Below are positions 27,805-38,274 of a DNA stretch of 64,000 nucleotides, piece by piece. This DNA comes from Burkholderiales bacterium (lineage in GTDB: Bacteria > Pseudomonadota > Gammaproteobacteria > Burkholderiales > Burkholderiaceae_D). Every line of letters starts with the position of its first letter. Within the stretch, counting starts at the first letter, position 1. The translations under genes were made by a program, and so were the position numbers. Location of the stretch: positions 1 to 64,000 of the forward strand of contig JACPWS010000017.1 in assembly GCA_016196925.1 (NCBI GenBank), given 5' to 3'. The notes beneath the pieces are model-generated. The model worked only from the letters and a program-made list of their open reading frames with translations. It was not told the DNA's origin and ran no database searches.

Positions 27805-30417
27805 ATGAACTCGTCAGAAATCCGCGATAAATTCCTCAGCTTTTTCGAATCCAAGGGTCATACCCGCGTGCGCTCATCGAGCCTGGTGCCGGGCAACGAC
27901 CCTACCCTGTTGTTCACCAACTCCGGCATGGTGCAGTTCAAGGATGTGTTCCTCGGCCAGGACAAACGTGTTTATACCCGCGCGACTACCGCGCAGCGCA
28001 GTGTGCGCGCCGGCGGCAAGCATAACGATCTGGAAAACGTCGGCTACACTGCGCGTCACCACACTTTCTTTGAAATGCTGGGCAATTTCTCGTTCGGCGA
28101 TTATTTCAAGAGAGATGCGATCCACTACGCCTGGGAATTGCTGACTTCCGTCTACGGTTTGCCGAAAGAGAAGCTGACCGTGACCGTGTATCAGGAAGAT
28201 GACGAAGCTTACGAAATCTGGAAAGACGAGATCGGTGTCCCGGCCGAACGCATCATCCGCATCGGCGACAATAAGGGCGCGCGCTATGCCTCCGACAATT
28301 TCTGGCAAATGGCCGAGACCGGCCCTTGCGGCCCTTGCTCCGAGATTTTCTACGACCACGGCGAAGAAATCTGGGGCGGCCCTCCCGGTTCTCCTGATGA
28401 AAACGGCGACCGCTACATCGAAATCTGGAATCTGGTGTTCATGCAATTCAACAAGGATGAGCAAGGCGTGCTGCATCCTTTGCCTAAGCCTTGCGTCGAT
28501 ACCGGCATGGGTCTGGAGCGCATCGCGGCGGTATTGCAGCACGTGCATTCCAACTATGAAATCGACACCTTCCAAAACCTGATCAAGGCCGCCGCGCGCG
28601 AAACCGGCTGTACCGATCTGGCAAACAATTCGCTGAAAGTGATCGCCGACCATATCCGCTGCGCCGGCTTCCTGATCGTGGACGGCATCATCCCCGGCAA
28701 CGAAGGTCGCGGCTATGTGTTGCGCCGCATTACGCGCCGCGCCTTGCGCCATGGCCATAAGCTGGGCCAGAGCCAGCCTTTCTTTTACAAGCTGGTGGCC
28801 GACCTGGTCAAGGAAATGGGCGGCGCCTATCCCGAGCTGGCCGAGGCCGGCGAACGCGTGGCGCAAGTGCTGAAGCAGGAAGAAGAACGTTTCGGCGAGA
28901 CGCTGGAACACGGCATGAAAATCCTGGAAGCGGCGCTGGACAAGGACAGTAAAAATCTGGACGGCGATACCGCTTTCACCCTGTACGACACTTACGGCTT
29001 CCCGCTCGATCTGACCGCCGATATCTGCCGCGAGCGCAATGTGGCGCTGGACGAGGCCGGCTTCGATGCAGCCATGACGCGTCAGCGGCAAACCGCGCGC
29101 GCTGCCGGCAAGTTCAAGATGGCAACGGCAATTGAATACAGCGGCGATAAGACCAAATTCGTCGGCTACGACAGCCTGCGCCATGAAGGCAAGGTAGTGG
29201 CCCTGTATGTGGATGGCAGCGCCGTCAATGAAATCAAGGCTGGCCAGCAAGCGATCGTGGTGCTGGATACCACGCCGTTTTACGCGGAATCGGGCGGACA
29301 GTGCGGCGATTCCGGCGTCTTGTTGGGCGTCGACGGCGCCGTATTTGAAGTCGTTGACACACAAAAAATCCAAGCTGATGTGTTCGGCCATCATGGCGTG
29401 CTGAAATCCGGCAGCCTGACTATCGTGCAAAGCGTCAAGGCGCAGGTCGCCACCGAAGTGCGCGCGCAAACCATGCGCAACCACTCGGCCACCCATCTGA
29501 TGCACAAAGCCTTGCGCGAAGTGCTGGGCAGTCATGTCGCGCAAAAGGGCTCGCTGGTCGATGCCGATAAAACGCGTTTCGATTTCAGCCATAACGCGCC
29601 GGTGACTGCGGAGGAAATCCGCCGGGTCGAACAGATCGTGAATCGCGAAATCCTGGCGAATACCGCCACCAACGCGCAGCTGATGGCGTTTGACGATGCG
29701 GTCAAGCATGGCGCGATGGCCTTGTTCGGTGAAAAATACGGCGATGAAGTGCGCGTGCTGAGTATCGGTTCTTCGCGCGAGTTGTGCGGCGGCACCCACG
29801 TCAACCGCAGCGGCGACATCGGCCTGTTCAAGATCGTGGCCGAAGGCGGCGTGGCGGCCGGCATCCGCCGTATCGAAGCCGTCACCGGCGAAGTGGCGCT
29901 GGCTCTGGTGCAAAATCTGAACAACCGGGTCAATGAAGCGGCCGCCGCCCTGAAAGCGCAACCGGAAGAATTGACGCAACGGATCGCCCAGGTGCAGGAT
30001 CACGTCAAAGCCCTGGAAAAAGAGCTGTCGGTCTTGAAATCCAAACTGGCGTCCAGCCAGGGCGATGAACTGGCGGCGCAGGCGGTCGATATCCACGGCA
30101 TCAAGGTGTTGGCGGCGCAACTGGACGGCGCCGATGTGGCGACGCTGCGCGTAACCATGGATAAGCTGAAAGATAAATTGAAGACGGCGGCCATCGTGCT
30201 GGCGGCCGTCAATGACGGCAAGGTCAGCCTGATCGCCGGCGTGACTGCCGACGCCACCTCCAAGGTAAAGGCGGGCGAGCTGGTCAATTTTGTAGCGCAA
30301 CAGGTGGGTGGCAAGGGCGGCGGACGTCCGGATATGGCGCAGGCAGGCGGCACCGATCCGGCCGGTTTGCCGAAGGCGCTGGCTGAAGTCGCGAACTGGG
30401 TGAGCGGACGCTTATGA
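27805..30417 (+). CDS. alaS: alanyl-tRNA synthetase
   Basis: This 870-residue cytoplasmic class II enzyme charges tRNA-Ala. The catalytic domain fills the first 240 residues ([35 protein letters not shown]). The editing domain carries the zinc residues HSATH (near 560) and CGGTH (near 661). A C-Ala domain with a helical segment closes the chain. The start used is ATG at 27805, which gives the usual [14 protein letters not shown]; an in-frame TTG five codons earlier is less likely. It overlaps the acetyltransferase gene by 4 bases. Confidence 0.98.
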   Translation: MNSSEIRDKFLSFFESKGHTRVRSSSLVPGNDPTLLFTNSGMVQFKDVFLGQDKRVYTRATTAQRSVRAGGKHNDLENVGYTARHHTFFEMLGNFSFGDYFKRDAIHYAWELLTSVYGLPKEKLTVTVYQEDDEAYEIWKDEIGVPAERIIRIGDNKGARYASDNFWQMAETGPCGPCSEIFYDHGEEIWGGPPGSPDENGDRYIEIWNLVFMQFNKDEQGVLHPLPKPCVDTGMGLERIAAVLQHVHSNYEIDTFQNLIKAAARETGCTDLANNSLKVIADHIRCAGFLIVDGIIPGNEGRGYVLRRITRRALRHGHKLGQSQPFFYKLVADLVKEMGGAYPELAEAGERVAQVLKQEEERFGETLEHGMKILEAALDKDSKNLDGDTAFTLYDTYGFPLDLTADICRERNVALDEAGFDAAMTRQRQTARAAGKFKMATAIEYSGDKTKFVGYDSLRHEGKVVALYVDGSAVNEIKAGQQAIVVLDTTPFYAESGGQCGDSGVLLGVDGAVFEVVDTQKIQADVFGHHGVLKSGSLTIVQSVKAQVATEVRAQTMRNHSATHLMHKALREVLGSHVAQKGSLVDADKTRFDFSHNAPVTAEEIRRVEQIVNREILANTATNAQLMAFDDAVKHGAMALFGEKYGDEVRVLSIGSSRELCGGTHVNRSGDIGLFKIVAEGGVAAGIRRIEAVTGEVALALVQNLNNRVNEAAAALKAQPEELTQRIAQVQDHVKALEKELSVLKSKLASSQGDELAAQAVDIHGIKVLAAQLDGADVATLRVTMDKLKDKLKTAAIVLAAVNDGKVSLIAGVTADATSKVKAGELVNFVAQQVGGKGGGRPDMAQAGGTDPAGLPKALAEVANWVSGRL

Positions 30418-30932
30418 TACACATACGCCGCGCTGAATTTGCCGATGCCGCCCAGATACAGAAGGTGTATGCGAGCAGCAACGCGTATGCCGGCACGCTG
30501 CAATTGCCTTATCCCTCGGTAGAGATGTGGCAAGAGAAATTGAAGCAATTTTCTTCCGATGACACGCTGCTGGTGGCCTTGTGCGACGGCGTGGTGGTAG
30601 GAACAGCGGGCTTGCATTTGCAGCAAAAGATGCGGCGTAATCATGCCGCCGGTTTAGGCATCGCGGTGGCGGACTCTTTTACCGGACGCGGCGTCGGCAC
30701 CGCTTTATTGGCGGAAATATTGAGCCTCGCCGATAACTGGCTGAATTTGCTGCGCTTGGAATTGTCCGTATTTCGCGACAACGCAGTTGCCGTGCATCTC
30801 TACCATAAATTCGGATTTGAAATCGAAGGCACGCATCGTGCCTATGCCTTGCGCAACGGCGTTTTTGTCGATTGCTATTCCATGGCGCGCCTGCACCCGC
30901 GCCAGCCGCAGATTCCGGTGACCGGTCTGTAG
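30414..30932 (+). CDS. GNAT acetyltransferase (YhhY/AaaT-like)
   Basis: This 172-residue GNAT protein has the acetyl-CoA pyrophosphate loop in [15 protein letters not shown] (about residues 83-97). It also has [18 protein letters not shown] near the N-terminus, a line shared with E. coli YhhY, an N-acetyltransferase that acts on certain amino acids. It starts inside the alaS stop (ATGATAC, four-base overlap) and is followed without a gap by a Nudix gene, so all three are probably one transcript. The substrate is inferred only from resemblance. Confidence 0.85.
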   Translation: MIHIRRAEFADAAQIQKVYASSNAYAGTLQLPYPSVEMWQEKLKQFSSDDTLLVALCDGVVVGTAGLHLQQKMRRNHAAGLGIAVADSFTGRGVGTALLAEILSLADNWLNLLRLELSVFRDNAVAVHLYHKFGFEIEGTHRAYALRNGVFVDCYSMARLHPRQPQIPVTGL

Positions 30933-31451
30933 ATGGAACTGAGTTTTTGTCCGGTTTGTGCCGCCGGCCTGATAGAGCGGCAAGATGAACAGGATGGCGC
31001 CCGTATCCGGCTCGCCTGCCCGGAAGGGCACTGGACCCACTGGGACAATCCCTTGCCGGTATTGGCCGCCCTGGTTGAAGTGGAGGGCCGGATACTGCTG
31101 GCGCGCAATGCCGCCTGGCCCGAGAAAATGTTTGCCCTGATCACTGGTTTCATGGAGCGCGGCGAAACACCGGAGCAAGGGATAGCCCGTGAACTCAAGG
31201 AAGAAACCAATCTCGACGCCGGGCAAATCTCTTTGATCGGCGTTTACGAATTCATAAAAAAGAACGAAGTCATCATCGCCTACCACGTCAAAGCCGGCGG
31301 CGAAATTCGTTTATCCGAAGAATTGCTGGAATTCCGTTTAATCGAGCCGGAAAAATTGCGTCCCTGGAGTGCCGGTACCGGTTACGCAATGGCCGACTGG
31401 ATGCGCAGCCGGGGGCTGGAACCGGTATTTACGGACTGGTCAAGCAGTTAA
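30933..31451 (+). CDS. Nudix hydrolase with N-terminal zinc ribbon
   Basis: This 172-residue protein has FCPVCAAGL and, further on, LACPEGH near the N-terminus, which resemble a degenerate zinc ribbon as in NudC-like proteins. A complete Nudix box follows, GFMERGETPEQGIAREL then KEETNL (about residues 73-95). It hydrolyses a nucleoside-diphosphate-linked compound not definable from sequence. It begins one base after the stop of the acetyltransferase gene and is cotranscribed with alaS by position. Confidence 0.88.
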   Translation: MELSFCPVCAAGLIERQDEQDGARIRLACPEGHWTHWDNPLPVLAALVEVEGRILLARNAAWPEKMFALITGFMERGETPEQGIARELKEETNLDAGQISLIGVYEFIKKNEVIIAYHVKAGGEIRLSEELLEFRLIEPEKLRPWSAGTGYAMADWMRSRGLEPVFTDWSSS

Positions 31452-31646
31452 AAGAAGCTACACTGTAAAGGTGGAGCGGCGAAGATTCTTTGGTTTTTCC
31501 CCATTTTTGTGCGGAATTTGCGAGCTATATTTTGTCGAATGTTGTTAGTCTGTTGCATTGCACCATTCCGATTAAATTTCCGGTAGAATTGGTGCATCGT
31601 TTGTCAGGCGAATGAAGCTATTCAATTTGCTGTTACTGGAAATATC

Positions 31647-31874
31647 ATGCAATTCAATAAAGAGCTGGATGCGCGCGGACTGAATTGTCCCCTTCCGATT
31701 TTGAAAACCAAGAAAGCGCTGGCCGATATGCTTAGCGGTGAAGTGTTGCACGTACTGGCAACCGATCCGGGTTCGGTGAGGGATTTCAAGGCTTTTTCCA
31801 AGCAGACCGGTAATGAACTCTTATCGCATCTGGAGCATAGTAAAGAGTTTGAGTATTTCATCAAGCGCAAGTAA
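31647..31874 (+). CDS. TusA-family sulfur carrier
   Basis: This 75-residue SirA/TusA-fold protein has the conserved DARGLNCPLPILKTKKAL (residues 8-25), where the Cys of CPLP carries a persulfide. TusA relays sulfur for tRNA thiolation or other sulfur trafficking; small paralogues also serve in sulfur metabolism. No tusBCDE genes are near. It is monocistronic, with an upstream gap of about 195 bases and a terminator right after. Confidence 0.93.
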   Translation: MQFNKELDARGLNCPLPILKTKKALADMLSGEVLHVLATDPGSVRDFKAFSKQTGNELLSHLEHSKEFEYFIKRK

Positions 31875-31893
31875 TAGTATTCAGACATCCATT

Positions 31894-31925
31894 AAAAACC
31901 TGCAATTTTTTTTGCGGGTTTTTTT
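31894..31925 (+). terminator. rho-independent terminator
   Basis: AAAAACCTGCA and TGCGGGTTTTTTT-type arms (31894-31904 and 31913-31925) enclose a loop of mostly T, with a seven-T run closing the right side. It stops transcription of the TusA-like gene. Confidence 0.85.
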
Positions 31926-32044
31926 GTTTTTGCAAAAGACGCAGATATTTTTCACAGCCTGGCTTTAGACATTCTCCTCTAGCAGTACAGTGGTTTGAAA
32001 AGAACGATCGTGCTAAATTATGCAAAAGCTAGATGATTTCGTTT

Positions 32045-32071
32045 TATAATCGGAAGAGTTTACGTATACGT
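32045..32071 (+). promoter_or_regulatory. -10 box and palindrome ahead of etfB
   Basis: TATAAT (32045-32050) is followed 11 bases later by a perfect 10-base palindrome ACGTATACGT (32062-32071), about where transcription should start. A -35 box is weak. The palindrome is a candidate repressor operator for the etfBA-acd genes. About 270 bases of gene-free DNA surround it. Confidence 0.45.
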
Positions 32072-32200
32072 CAATTCGACTCGCTGCTGGCGTGCGGAGT
32101 CCATACAGTGTTGCGATGAGCGTATAAGCCGTTCCCGATTTCGTTTCAGATTCAATCCGCATCACCCTCAGTTCAAAAATTAGCTCATAAAGGCAGAACT

Positions 32201-32953
32201 ATGAAAGTCCTGGTACCAGTCAAACGCGTAGTCGATTACAACGTCAAAGTGCGCGTCAAGTCTGACGGCAGCGGCGTGGATATCGCCAATGTCAAAATGT
32301 CGATGAACCCTTTCGACGAAATCGCGGTGGAAGAAGCGACCCGCCTGAAAGAAGCCGGTGTCGTGACCGAAGTGGTGGCGGTATCTTGCGGCGTGGCGCA
32401 ATGCCAGGAAACCCTGCGCACTGCGATGGCGATCGGCGCCGACCGCGGCATCCTGGTGGAAAGCGATGCCGAGTTGCAGCCGCTGGCCGTGGCCAAGCTG
32501 CTCAAGGCGCTGGCTGACAAAGAGCAACCGCAACTGATCATCCTCGGCAAGCAAGCGATCGACGACGATTGCAACCAGACTGGCCAGATGCTGGCAGCCC
32601 TGCTCGGTTGGCCGCAAGCGACTTTCGCCTCCAAAGTCAGCGTGGCTGACGGCAAGGCAACCGTGACACGCGAAGTGGACGGCGGCCTGGAAACCGTAGC
32701 ACTGACTTTGCCGGCCATCGTGACTACCGATTTGCGCCTGAACGAGCCGCGCTATGTGACTCTGCCTAACATCATGAAGGCCAAGAAGAAGCAGCTGGAT
32801 AACGTCAAGCCGGCCGACCTCGGTGTCGATGTGACTTCGCGCGTCAAGACACTGAAAGTCGCCGAGCCAGCCAAGCGCAGCGCCGGTATCAAGGTGCCGG
32901 ATGTGGCCACTCTGGTTGCCAAGCTCAGGAATGAAGCCAAGGTTATCGGTTAA
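32201..32953 (+). CDS. etfB: electron transfer flavoprotein beta subunit
   Basis: This 250-residue small ETF subunit binds AMP and, with EtfA, carries electrons from acyl-CoA dehydrogenases to ETF-quinone oxidoreductase. Family lines are [39 protein letters not shown] and the C-terminal-half signature [19 protein letters not shown]. It is followed after 89 bases by etfA and then by an acyl-CoA dehydrogenase that can use it. The start codon has GGCAG upstream. Confidence 0.97.
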   Translation: MKVLVPVKRVVDYNVKVRVKSDGSGVDIANVKMSMNPFDEIAVEEATRLKEAGVVTEVVAVSCGVAQCQETLRTAMAIGADRGILVESDAELQPLAVAKLLKALADKEQPQLIILGKQAIDDDCNQTGQMLAALLGWPQATFASKVSVADGKATVTREVDGGLETVALTLPAIVTTDLRLNEPRYVTLPNIMKAKKKQLDNVKPADLGVDVTSRVKTLKVAEPAKRSAGIKVPDVATLVAKLRNEAKVIG

Positions 32954-33042
32954 TTGCCATCCTTGTAGCGAATTTCAGATATTTAAGAATAATTTTGCAG
33001 CCCGGATTTTGAAGTCTGGCTGCCACCTCTGTGGAAAACATC

Positions 33043-33972
33043 ATGACTACACTCGTCATCGCTGAACACGACAACGCTGGCCTGAAGGGCAGCACTCTCA
33101 ACACGGTGTCCGCCGCTACCAAGTGCGGCGGCGACGTGCATGTACTGGTCGCCGGTCACAACGCGGCAGCCGCTGCGCAAGCCGCCGCGCAAATCGCCGG
33201 CGTGGCCAAGGTATTGCATGCCGATGCTGCGCATTTTGCCGACGGTCTGGCCGAAAACATTGCAGAACAAGTGCTGGCGCTGGCTGCCGGCTATAGCCAC
33301 ATCCTGGCGCCGGCCACGGCTTACGGTAAAAACATCTTGCCGCGCGTCGCCGCCAAGCTCGACGTATCGCAAATCTCGGAAATCACCAAGGTGGACAGCC
33401 CGGATACCTTCGAGCGTCCTATCTATGCCGGCAATGCGATCGCTACCGTGCAATCGACGGATGCGGTCAAGGTCATCACGGTGCGTACCACCGGTTTTGA
33501 TGCCGCCGCCACAGGTGGTTCCGCGAGCGTGGAAGCGGTTGCTGCGGTGGCCGATTCCGGCAAATCCGCCTTCGTTTCGCGCGAAGTCGCCAAGTCCGAT
33601 CGTCCTGAGTTGACCGCCGCCAAGATCATCGTCTCCGGTGGCCGCGGCATGGGTTCCGGCGATAACTTCAAACTGCTCGAGCCGCTGGCGGACAAGCTGG
33701 GCGCCGCCATGGGCGCCTCGCGCGCTGCGGTGGATGCCGGCTTCGTGCCGAACGACTGGCAAGTCGGCCAGACCGGCAAGATCGTCGCGCCGCAACTGTA
33801 TATCGCGGTCGGCATTTCCGGCGCGATCCAGCATCTGGCCGGCATGAAAGATTCCAAGACTATCGTCGCCATCAACAAAGATCCTGAAGCGCCGATTTTC
33901 TCGGTGGCCGATTACGGCATCGTCGGTGACTTGTTTGAAATCGTGCCGCAACTGATTGCCGAACTGGGTTAA
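33043..33972 (+). CDS. etfA: electron transfer flavoprotein alpha subunit
   Basis: This 309-residue FAD-carrying ETF subunit has its FAD site in the C-terminal half. [20 protein letters not shown] (near 192), [20 protein letters not shown] (near 220), [12 protein letters not shown] (near 259) and [17 protein letters not shown] (near 276) are all canonical. The ATG at 33043 gives [11 protein letters not shown], the usual beginning; a GTG 12 bases earlier is not needed. It is second of the etfBA pair. Confidence 0.97.
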   Translation: MTTLVIAEHDNAGLKGSTLNTVSAATKCGGDVHVLVAGHNAAAAAQAAAQIAGVAKVLHADAAHFADGLAENIAEQVLALAAGYSHILAPATAYGKNILPRVAAKLDVSQISEITKVDSPDTFERPIYAGNAIATVQSTDAVKVITVRTTGFDAAATGGSASVEAVAAVADSGKSAFVSREVAKSDRPELTAAKIIVSGGRGMGSGDNFKLLEPLADKLGAAMGASRAAVDAGFVPNDWQVGQTGKIVAPQLYIAVGISGAIQHLAGMKDSKTIVAINKDPEAPIFSVADYGIVGDLFEIVPQLIAELG

Positions 33973-34016
33973 TTCGCCCCGACCTTGATCCTCGGGCCGC
34001 GCTGGCGGCCTGATCT

Positions 34017-34090
34017 GGACAGGATAAGCAGTTTGTCGCGTTACCGGCAGCAGTCGCTTGCCCGGTATGGCATGGCTGTTGATCCTGTCC
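34017..34090 (+). promoter_or_regulatory. strong stem-loop between etfA and acyl-CoA dehydrogenase
   Basis: GGACAGGATAAGCAG (34017-34031) pairs with CTGTTGATCCTGTCC (34076-34090) at 14 of 15 positions, one of them a G-T pair. A second nested stem ACCGG/CCGGT lies inside. There is no T-run, so it is not a plain terminator. It could set the ratio of etfBA to dehydrogenase by transcript processing or protection, or it may be an insertion-derived palindrome. Confidence 0.6.
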
Positions 34091-34112
34091 ATTTTCTTTT
34101 TTGGAAATTACT

Positions 34113-35903
34113 ATGAGCTACGTCGCCCCCGTCAAAGACATGCTGTTCGTCATCAACGAACTGGCCGGTTTGTCTGCAGTGAATGCCTTGCCCGGTTGTG
34201 AAGACGCTACCGCCGAAACTGTGGAAGCGGTGCTGGAAGAAAATGCGAAATTTGCCGGAGAAGTGGTCGCGCCGCTGAATAAGGTAGGCGATCAGGCGCC
34301 CAGTCATTGGCAAGATGGTCAGGTGTTCACCACCAAGGGTTTCAAGGAAGCCTTCAAGCTGTTCGGCGAGGCCGGCTGGCAAGGCGTGCAGCATCCGCAG
34401 GAATTCGGCGGCCAGGGTTTGCCGAAGCTGGTGGCGACGCCCTGCATAGAAATGCTGAATGCCGCGAATATCTCTTTCGCCCTGTGCCCCTTGCTGACCG
34501 ACGGTGCGATCGAAGCCTTGCTGACCGCAGGCAGCGACGAGCAAAAAGCGATTTACCTGGAAAACCTGATTTCCGGCAAATGGACCGGCACCATGAACCT
34601 GACCGAGCCGCAAGCCGGCTCCGATCTGGCGATGGTGCGCAGCCGCGCCGTGCCGCAGGGCGATGGCACTTACAAAATCTTCGGCACCAAGATTTTCATC
34701 ACTTACGGTGAGCACGATATGGCGGAAAATATCGTGCATCTGGTGCTGGCGCGCACGCCCGATGCACCGGAAGGCGTGAAAGGTATTTCCCTGTTCATCG
34801 TGCCGAAATTCATGGTGAATGCGGATGGGTCGCTAGGCGCGCGCAATGACGCGCATTGCGTCTCGATAGAACACAAGCTGGGCATCAAGGCCAGCCCGAC
34901 AGCCGTCTTGCAATTCGGCGACAACGGCGGCGCCATCGGCACCCTGGTCGGAGAAGAGAATCGCGGCCTGGAATACATGTTCATCATGATGAATGCGGCC
35001 CGCTTCGGCGTCGGCATGCAGGGCATAGGCCTGGCCGAGCGCGCTTACCAGAAAGCCGTGCAGTACGCCAAAGACCGCGTGCAATCGCGCGATCTGGCCG
35101 GTTCTGCCGGCCCGGTGGCGATCATCAAGCATCCGGACGTGCGCCGTATGCTGATGTCTATGCGTGCCCAGACCGAGGGCGCGCGCGCCCTGGCCTATGT
35201 GGCGGCGGCGCTCAGCGATGCAGCGCATCATCACCCGGATGCGGCCACCCGCAAGGAAAATCAGGCCGTGTATGAATACCTGGTGCCTATCGTCAAGGGT
35301 TGGTCCACTGAAATGTCGCAAGACGTGGCGCTGAACGGCGTGCAAGTGCATGGCGGCATGGGCTTTATCGAAGAAACCGGCGCGGCTCAGCATTATCGCG
35401 ATGCCAAGATTTTGACGATTTACGAAGGCACCACCGCGATCCAGGCCAACGATCTGGTCGGCCGCAAGACTGCACGCGACGGCGGCGCCGTCGCCAAGGC
35501 CTTGATTGCGCAAGTGCGCCAGACCGAGGCCGAGCTGATTGCCAGCGGAGAAGCCGATTTGCTGGCGATCCAGCGCCAGCTGGCGGCCGGTACTGCGGCT
35601 CTGGAAGAGGTGGTGGCGTATGTTGTCGCTAATTTCAAGAGCGACATCAAGGGCGTGTTTGCCGGCAGCGTGTTGTACCTGAAGCTGGCCGGCATCGTAC
35701 TCGGCGGCTGGCAAATGGCGCGCGCGGCCTTGATCGCCGATGGTAAATTGCGGGCCGGTGAAGGCGATTCCAGCTTTTATATGGCGAAAATCGTTACCGC
35801 GCGTTTCTTTGCCGATCACATCTTGTCGGCTGCGCCAGGCTTGCGCTCTGCGATCGTCGACGGTAGCGTCGGCGTGCTGGCATTGAGCGAAGATCAGTTC
35901 TGA
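34113..35903 (+). CDS. acyl-CoA dehydrogenase, long 596-residue type
   Basis: This FAD enzyme makes the 2,3-trans double bond of acyl-CoAs and passes electrons to ETF, whose genes are just upstream. The 596-residue form (with C-terminal extension, as in DmdC/FadE-like members) shows MNLTEPQAGSDLAMVRSRA (flavin side), VQVHGGMGFIEETGAAQHYR and LTIYEGTTAIQ with the catalytic Glu (near residue 437). The ATG at 34113 gives the usual MSYVAPVKDM beginning. The preferred chain length cannot be told. A bidirectional terminator follows. Confidence 0.95.
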   Translation: MSYVAPVKDMLFVINELAGLSAVNALPGCEDATAETVEAVLEENAKFAGEVVAPLNKVGDQAPSHWQDGQVFTTKGFKEAFKLFGEAGWQGVQHPQEFGGQGLPKLVATPCIEMLNAANISFALCPLLTDGAIEALLTAGSDEQKAIYLENLISGKWTGTMNLTEPQAGSDLAMVRSRAVPQGDGTYKIFGTKIFITYGEHDMAENIVHLVLARTPDAPEGVKGISLFIVPKFMVNADGSLGARNDAHCVSIEHKLGIKASPTAVLQFGDNGGAIGTLVGEENRGLEYMFIMMNAARFGVGMQGIGLAERAYQKAVQYAKDRVQSRDLAGSAGPVAIIKHPDVRRMLMSMRAQTEGARALAYVAAALSDAAHHHPDAATRKENQAVYEYLVPIVKGWSTEMSQDVALNGVQVHGGMGFIEETGAAQHYRDAKILTIYEGTTAIQANDLVGRKTARDGGAVAKALIAQVRQTEAELIASGEADLLAIQRQLAAGTAALEEVVAYVVANFKSDIKGVFAGSVLYLKLAGIVLGGWQMARAALIADGKLRAGEGDSSFYMAKIVTARFFADHILSAAPGLRSAIVDGSVGVLALSEDQF

Positions 35904-35921
35904 TTCGTTTGCGTTGAAAAA

Positions 35922-35953
35922 GCAAAACGGCGCATAGGTATGCGCCGTTTTGC
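35922..35953. terminator. bidirectional terminator
   Basis: GCAAAACGGCGCATA (35922-35936) and its exact inverse (35939-35953) form a perfect 15-base stem. The A-rich start and T-rich end allow it to stop transcription from both sides. It lies between the convergent acyl-CoA dehydrogenase and TM2-domain genes. Confidence 0.85.
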
Positions 35954-35968
35954 CGGGTGGGGCAGGGC

Positions 35969-36385
35969 TCAGCCGTAGGCGCCGCCGGTGTACAGCAAGT
36001 CGAAGCTGCGCGCCAGCACGGCGATCAGGGCGGTGGCGCCTAGCGCTACGGTCAGTACCAGTAGCAGTGCCAGCGGCCAGGACGACTGGCTGACCCGGTC
36101 GGAGCAGGGGTTGTAGCGCGCATCCCATTTGTCGTCGGGCATCAGTCCCAGCACCAGGGCTTCCAACACGGCGATCAGGGCGGAAAGCACTAGCAGGCTA
36201 TAGGTCAGCAGGGCCGGCCAACCGAAAAACAAATTACCTAACAGTAATGAGATCGGCAATGTTGCCAGGTGCAGCCAGCCCCATTTATCCTTCCAGCCGG
36301 AAAGATAAAAGCGATGTGCGCCCAGGCTGCCTAGCAGTGCAGCCAGAAAAGTGGCGAGAGTTTTGTTTTTATGTGTGACTGTCAT
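35969..36385 (-). CDS. TM2-domain membrane protein
   Basis: This 138-residue inner-membrane protein begins with a TM2 domain (KTLATFLAALLGSLGAHRFY, LSGWKDKWGW), the two-helix hairpin named after the family. Two further membrane segments follow, near residues 62-82 and 108-128. TM2 proteins are widespread and of unknown role. The start used is MTVTHKNK at 36385; an ATG ten codons upstream is equally weak in ribosome site, so the start is uncertain. Confidence 0.8.
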   Translation of the reverse strand: MTVTHKNKTLATFLAALLGSLGAHRFYLSGWKDKWGWLHLATLPISLLLGNLFFGWPALLTYSLLVLSALIAVLEALVLGLMPDDKWDARYNPCSDRVSQSSWPLALLLVLTVALGATALIAVLARSFDLLYTGGAYG

Positions 36386-36482
36386 TTTGGGTACAGCAAG
36401 TAAGCGGAGAGGCATGATTGTAGTTCATGCCTGCGACGCGTGTCGGAATTGTCACGTTTTCAATCGGAACGCAGGATAGTCC

Positions 36483-36512
36483 TTGCGGCTTGTTCAATAT
36501 GCGGGCTATAAT
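36483..36512 (+). promoter_or_regulatory. rpsP operon promoter
   Basis: TTGCGG (36483-36488), an 18-base spacer and a perfect TATAAT (36507-36512) stand 41 bases ahead of the rpsP ATG. It is the only good box pair before the operon. Confidence 0.7.
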
Positions 36513-36552
36513 CTACAGCTTTTTTCGCGTTTAGACATTTTTTGGAAATATT

Positions 36553-36804
36553 ATGGTCGTTATTCGTTTAGCTCGTGGTGGCGCAAAAAAGCGCCCTTTT
36601 TACAACATCGTTGCAACTGATTCCCGTAATCGTCGCGATGGTCGCTTTATCGAGCGTATCGGTTTTTACAATCCGGTAGCAACCGGCAATGCTGAGACAG
36701 TCCGTGTTGCAGCAGACCGTCTGGCTTACTGGCAAGGCGTTGGCGCACAATTGTCGCCAGCAGTTGCCCGTCTGGTAGCTCAGTCTGGCAAGGCAGCGGC
36801 TTAA
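36553..36804 (+). CDS. rpsP: 30S ribosomal protein S16
   Basis: This 83-residue small-subunit protein begins [20 protein letters not shown], the standard S16 start, and contains [16 protein letters not shown]. It is first of the rpsP-rimM-trmD-rplS operon, with GGAAATATT ahead of the ATG. It binds 16S rRNA early in assembly. Confidence 0.98.
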   Translation: MVVIRLARGGAKKRPFYNIVATDSRNRRDGRFIERIGFYNPVATGNAETVRVAADRLAYWQGVGAQLSPAVARLVAQSGKAAA

Positions 36805-36817
36805 TAGCTTGTCTTCG

Positions 36818-37372
36818 ATGTCAACTGGAGTTCGTGTTCCTGACGATTTAGTCCTGGTGGGCTATATCTCGGGAGCATTTGGCATTCATGGCTGGGTCAG
36901 GATACGTCCATATTCAGCCGATGCGGATGCGATGTTGTCTGCCAAAACCTGGTGGCTGGGTTTATCTCACCCTGAGCCGGAAATGCGCGACGTCGATCGC
37001 ATGGAAGTCAAAATCCATGGCGAAGACGTGGTGGCCCGACTGGTCGGTGTGGCGGACCGGAATGCAGCCGAGGCGCTGAAAGGCGCAACGGTCAAGATTT
37101 CGCGCAAGCATTTCCCGGCTTTGGCTAAAGGCGAATTCTACTGGATAGATTTGATCGGTTTGCAGGTGGATAATTTGCAAGGCGAACATCTCGGCGTGGT
37201 CAGGGATTTGATGGATAACGGCGCGCATCCGATATTACGGGTGGCAGCGGCGGATATTCCAGAAACAGAATTGGCCAAGCATGAGCGTCTGATTCCTTTT
37301 GTCGAGAGTTTCGTCAAGGAAGTGGATCAGAGCGCACGCAAGATTCTGGTCGACTGGGGTGCGGATTATTAA
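36818..37372 (+). CDS. rimM: 16S rRNA processing protein RimM
   Basis: This 184-residue assembly factor helps mature the 30S head domain and binds S19. It has an N-terminal RimM barrel ([20 protein letters not shown], about 12-31) and a C-terminal PRC-like barrel ([14 protein letters not shown] and later [21 protein letters not shown] line). ATG at 36818 is used rather than an in-frame TTG three codons upstream. It lies 13 bases after rpsP and 23 before trmD. Confidence 0.97.
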   Translation: MSTGVRVPDDLVLVGYISGAFGIHGWVRIRPYSADADAMLSAKTWWLGLSHPEPEMRDVDRMEVKIHGEDVVARLVGVADRNAAEALKGATVKISRKHFPALAKGEFYWIDLIGLQVDNLQGEHLGVVRDLMDNGAHPILRVAAADIPETELAKHERLIPFVESFVKEVDQSARKILVDWGADY

Positions 37373-37395
37373 AGCGGTGCAATCAAGGCTTGCCT

Positions 37396-38142
37396 ATGCA
37401 GTTTGATGTCATCACGCTGTTCCCCGAAATGTTTGCAGCGATCACCCAGTCGGGCGTGACACGGCGGGCGTTTGAACAAAACAAGTGCGAACTGAAGCTG
37501 TGGAATCCGCGCGATTTCACTAGTGACAGGCATCGCACGGTGGACGACAGGCCGTATGGCGGTGGTCCGGGCATGGTGATGTTGGCCAAGCCTTTGCAAG
37601 CCGCAATTGAAGCCGCGCAAGCGCGTCAGATCGCGGCCGGCGCGGCGGCACCGAAAGTGCTGTATTTGTCGCCGCAAGGGCATCCTCTGACGCACCGGCG
37701 CGTGATGCAGATGGCTGAGCTGTCCGGCATGGTATTGCTGTGCGGGCGCTATGAAGCAGTCGATCAGCGTCTGTTGGATAATTATGTCGATGAAGAAATC
37801 AGCCTCGGCGACTTCGTTCTCTCCGGCGGTGAATTGCCGGCGATGGCCTTGATGGATTCCGTCATCCGGCAATTGCCTGGTGTCTTGCATGACGACGCTT
37901 CGGCGGTGCAGGATAGCTTTGTCAACGGTTTGCTCGATTGCCCGCATTACACCCGGCCGGAAGTATTTGAAGGCGTAACGGCTCCGGCCGTGCTGTTGGG
38001 CGGCAATCATGCCGAGATAGAGAAATGGCGGCGCGAGCGCTCGCTGGAAGCCAGTATGCGCAAGCGTCCCGACCTGATCGCGGCGGCGCGCGCAGCAGGT
38101 TTGCTGAGCCGTGCCGATGAAAAGTTTTTAAGCAGTTTGTAG
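37396..38142 (+). CDS. trmD: tRNA (guanine-N1-)-methyltransferase
   Basis: This 248-residue SPOUT (knotted) enzyme methylates G37 of tRNAs that read C at codon start, and so prevents frameshifts. The lines [26 protein letters not shown] (about 50-62), [11 protein letters not shown] (about 115) and [12 protein letters not shown] mark the S-adenosylmethionine knot. ATG at 37396 is chosen; a TTG two codons earlier is in frame. It is followed after about 130 bases by rplS. Confidence 0.97.
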   Translation: MQFDVITLFPEMFAAITQSGVTRRAFEQNKCELKLWNPRDFTSDRHRTVDDRPYGGGPGMVMLAKPLQAAIEAAQARQIAAGAAAPKVLYLSPQGHPLTHRRVMQMAELSGMVLLCGRYEAVDQRLLDNYVDEEISLGDFVLSGGELPAMALMDSVIRQLPGVLHDDASAVQDSFVNGLLDCPHYTRPEVFEGVTAPAVLLGGNHAEIEKWRRERSLEASMRKRPDLIAAARAAGLLSRADEKFLSSL

Positions 38143-38274
38143 TACTTCCCGGTCTCAGGACCGGGATGCCAAGAGCGGGCCAATAATCGGTTCGCATGTT
38201 AAACCCCATCCTCTACCGGGCATCAGTCAGAATAAAATCTGCAGCGTCGGCAAGATGGTTATCGGAGTATAAAA

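Noticed and set aside
27874..30300. 808-codon open frame antisense to alaS
   Set aside because: It lies wholly opposite a certain alaS gene and has no family resemblance or start signal.
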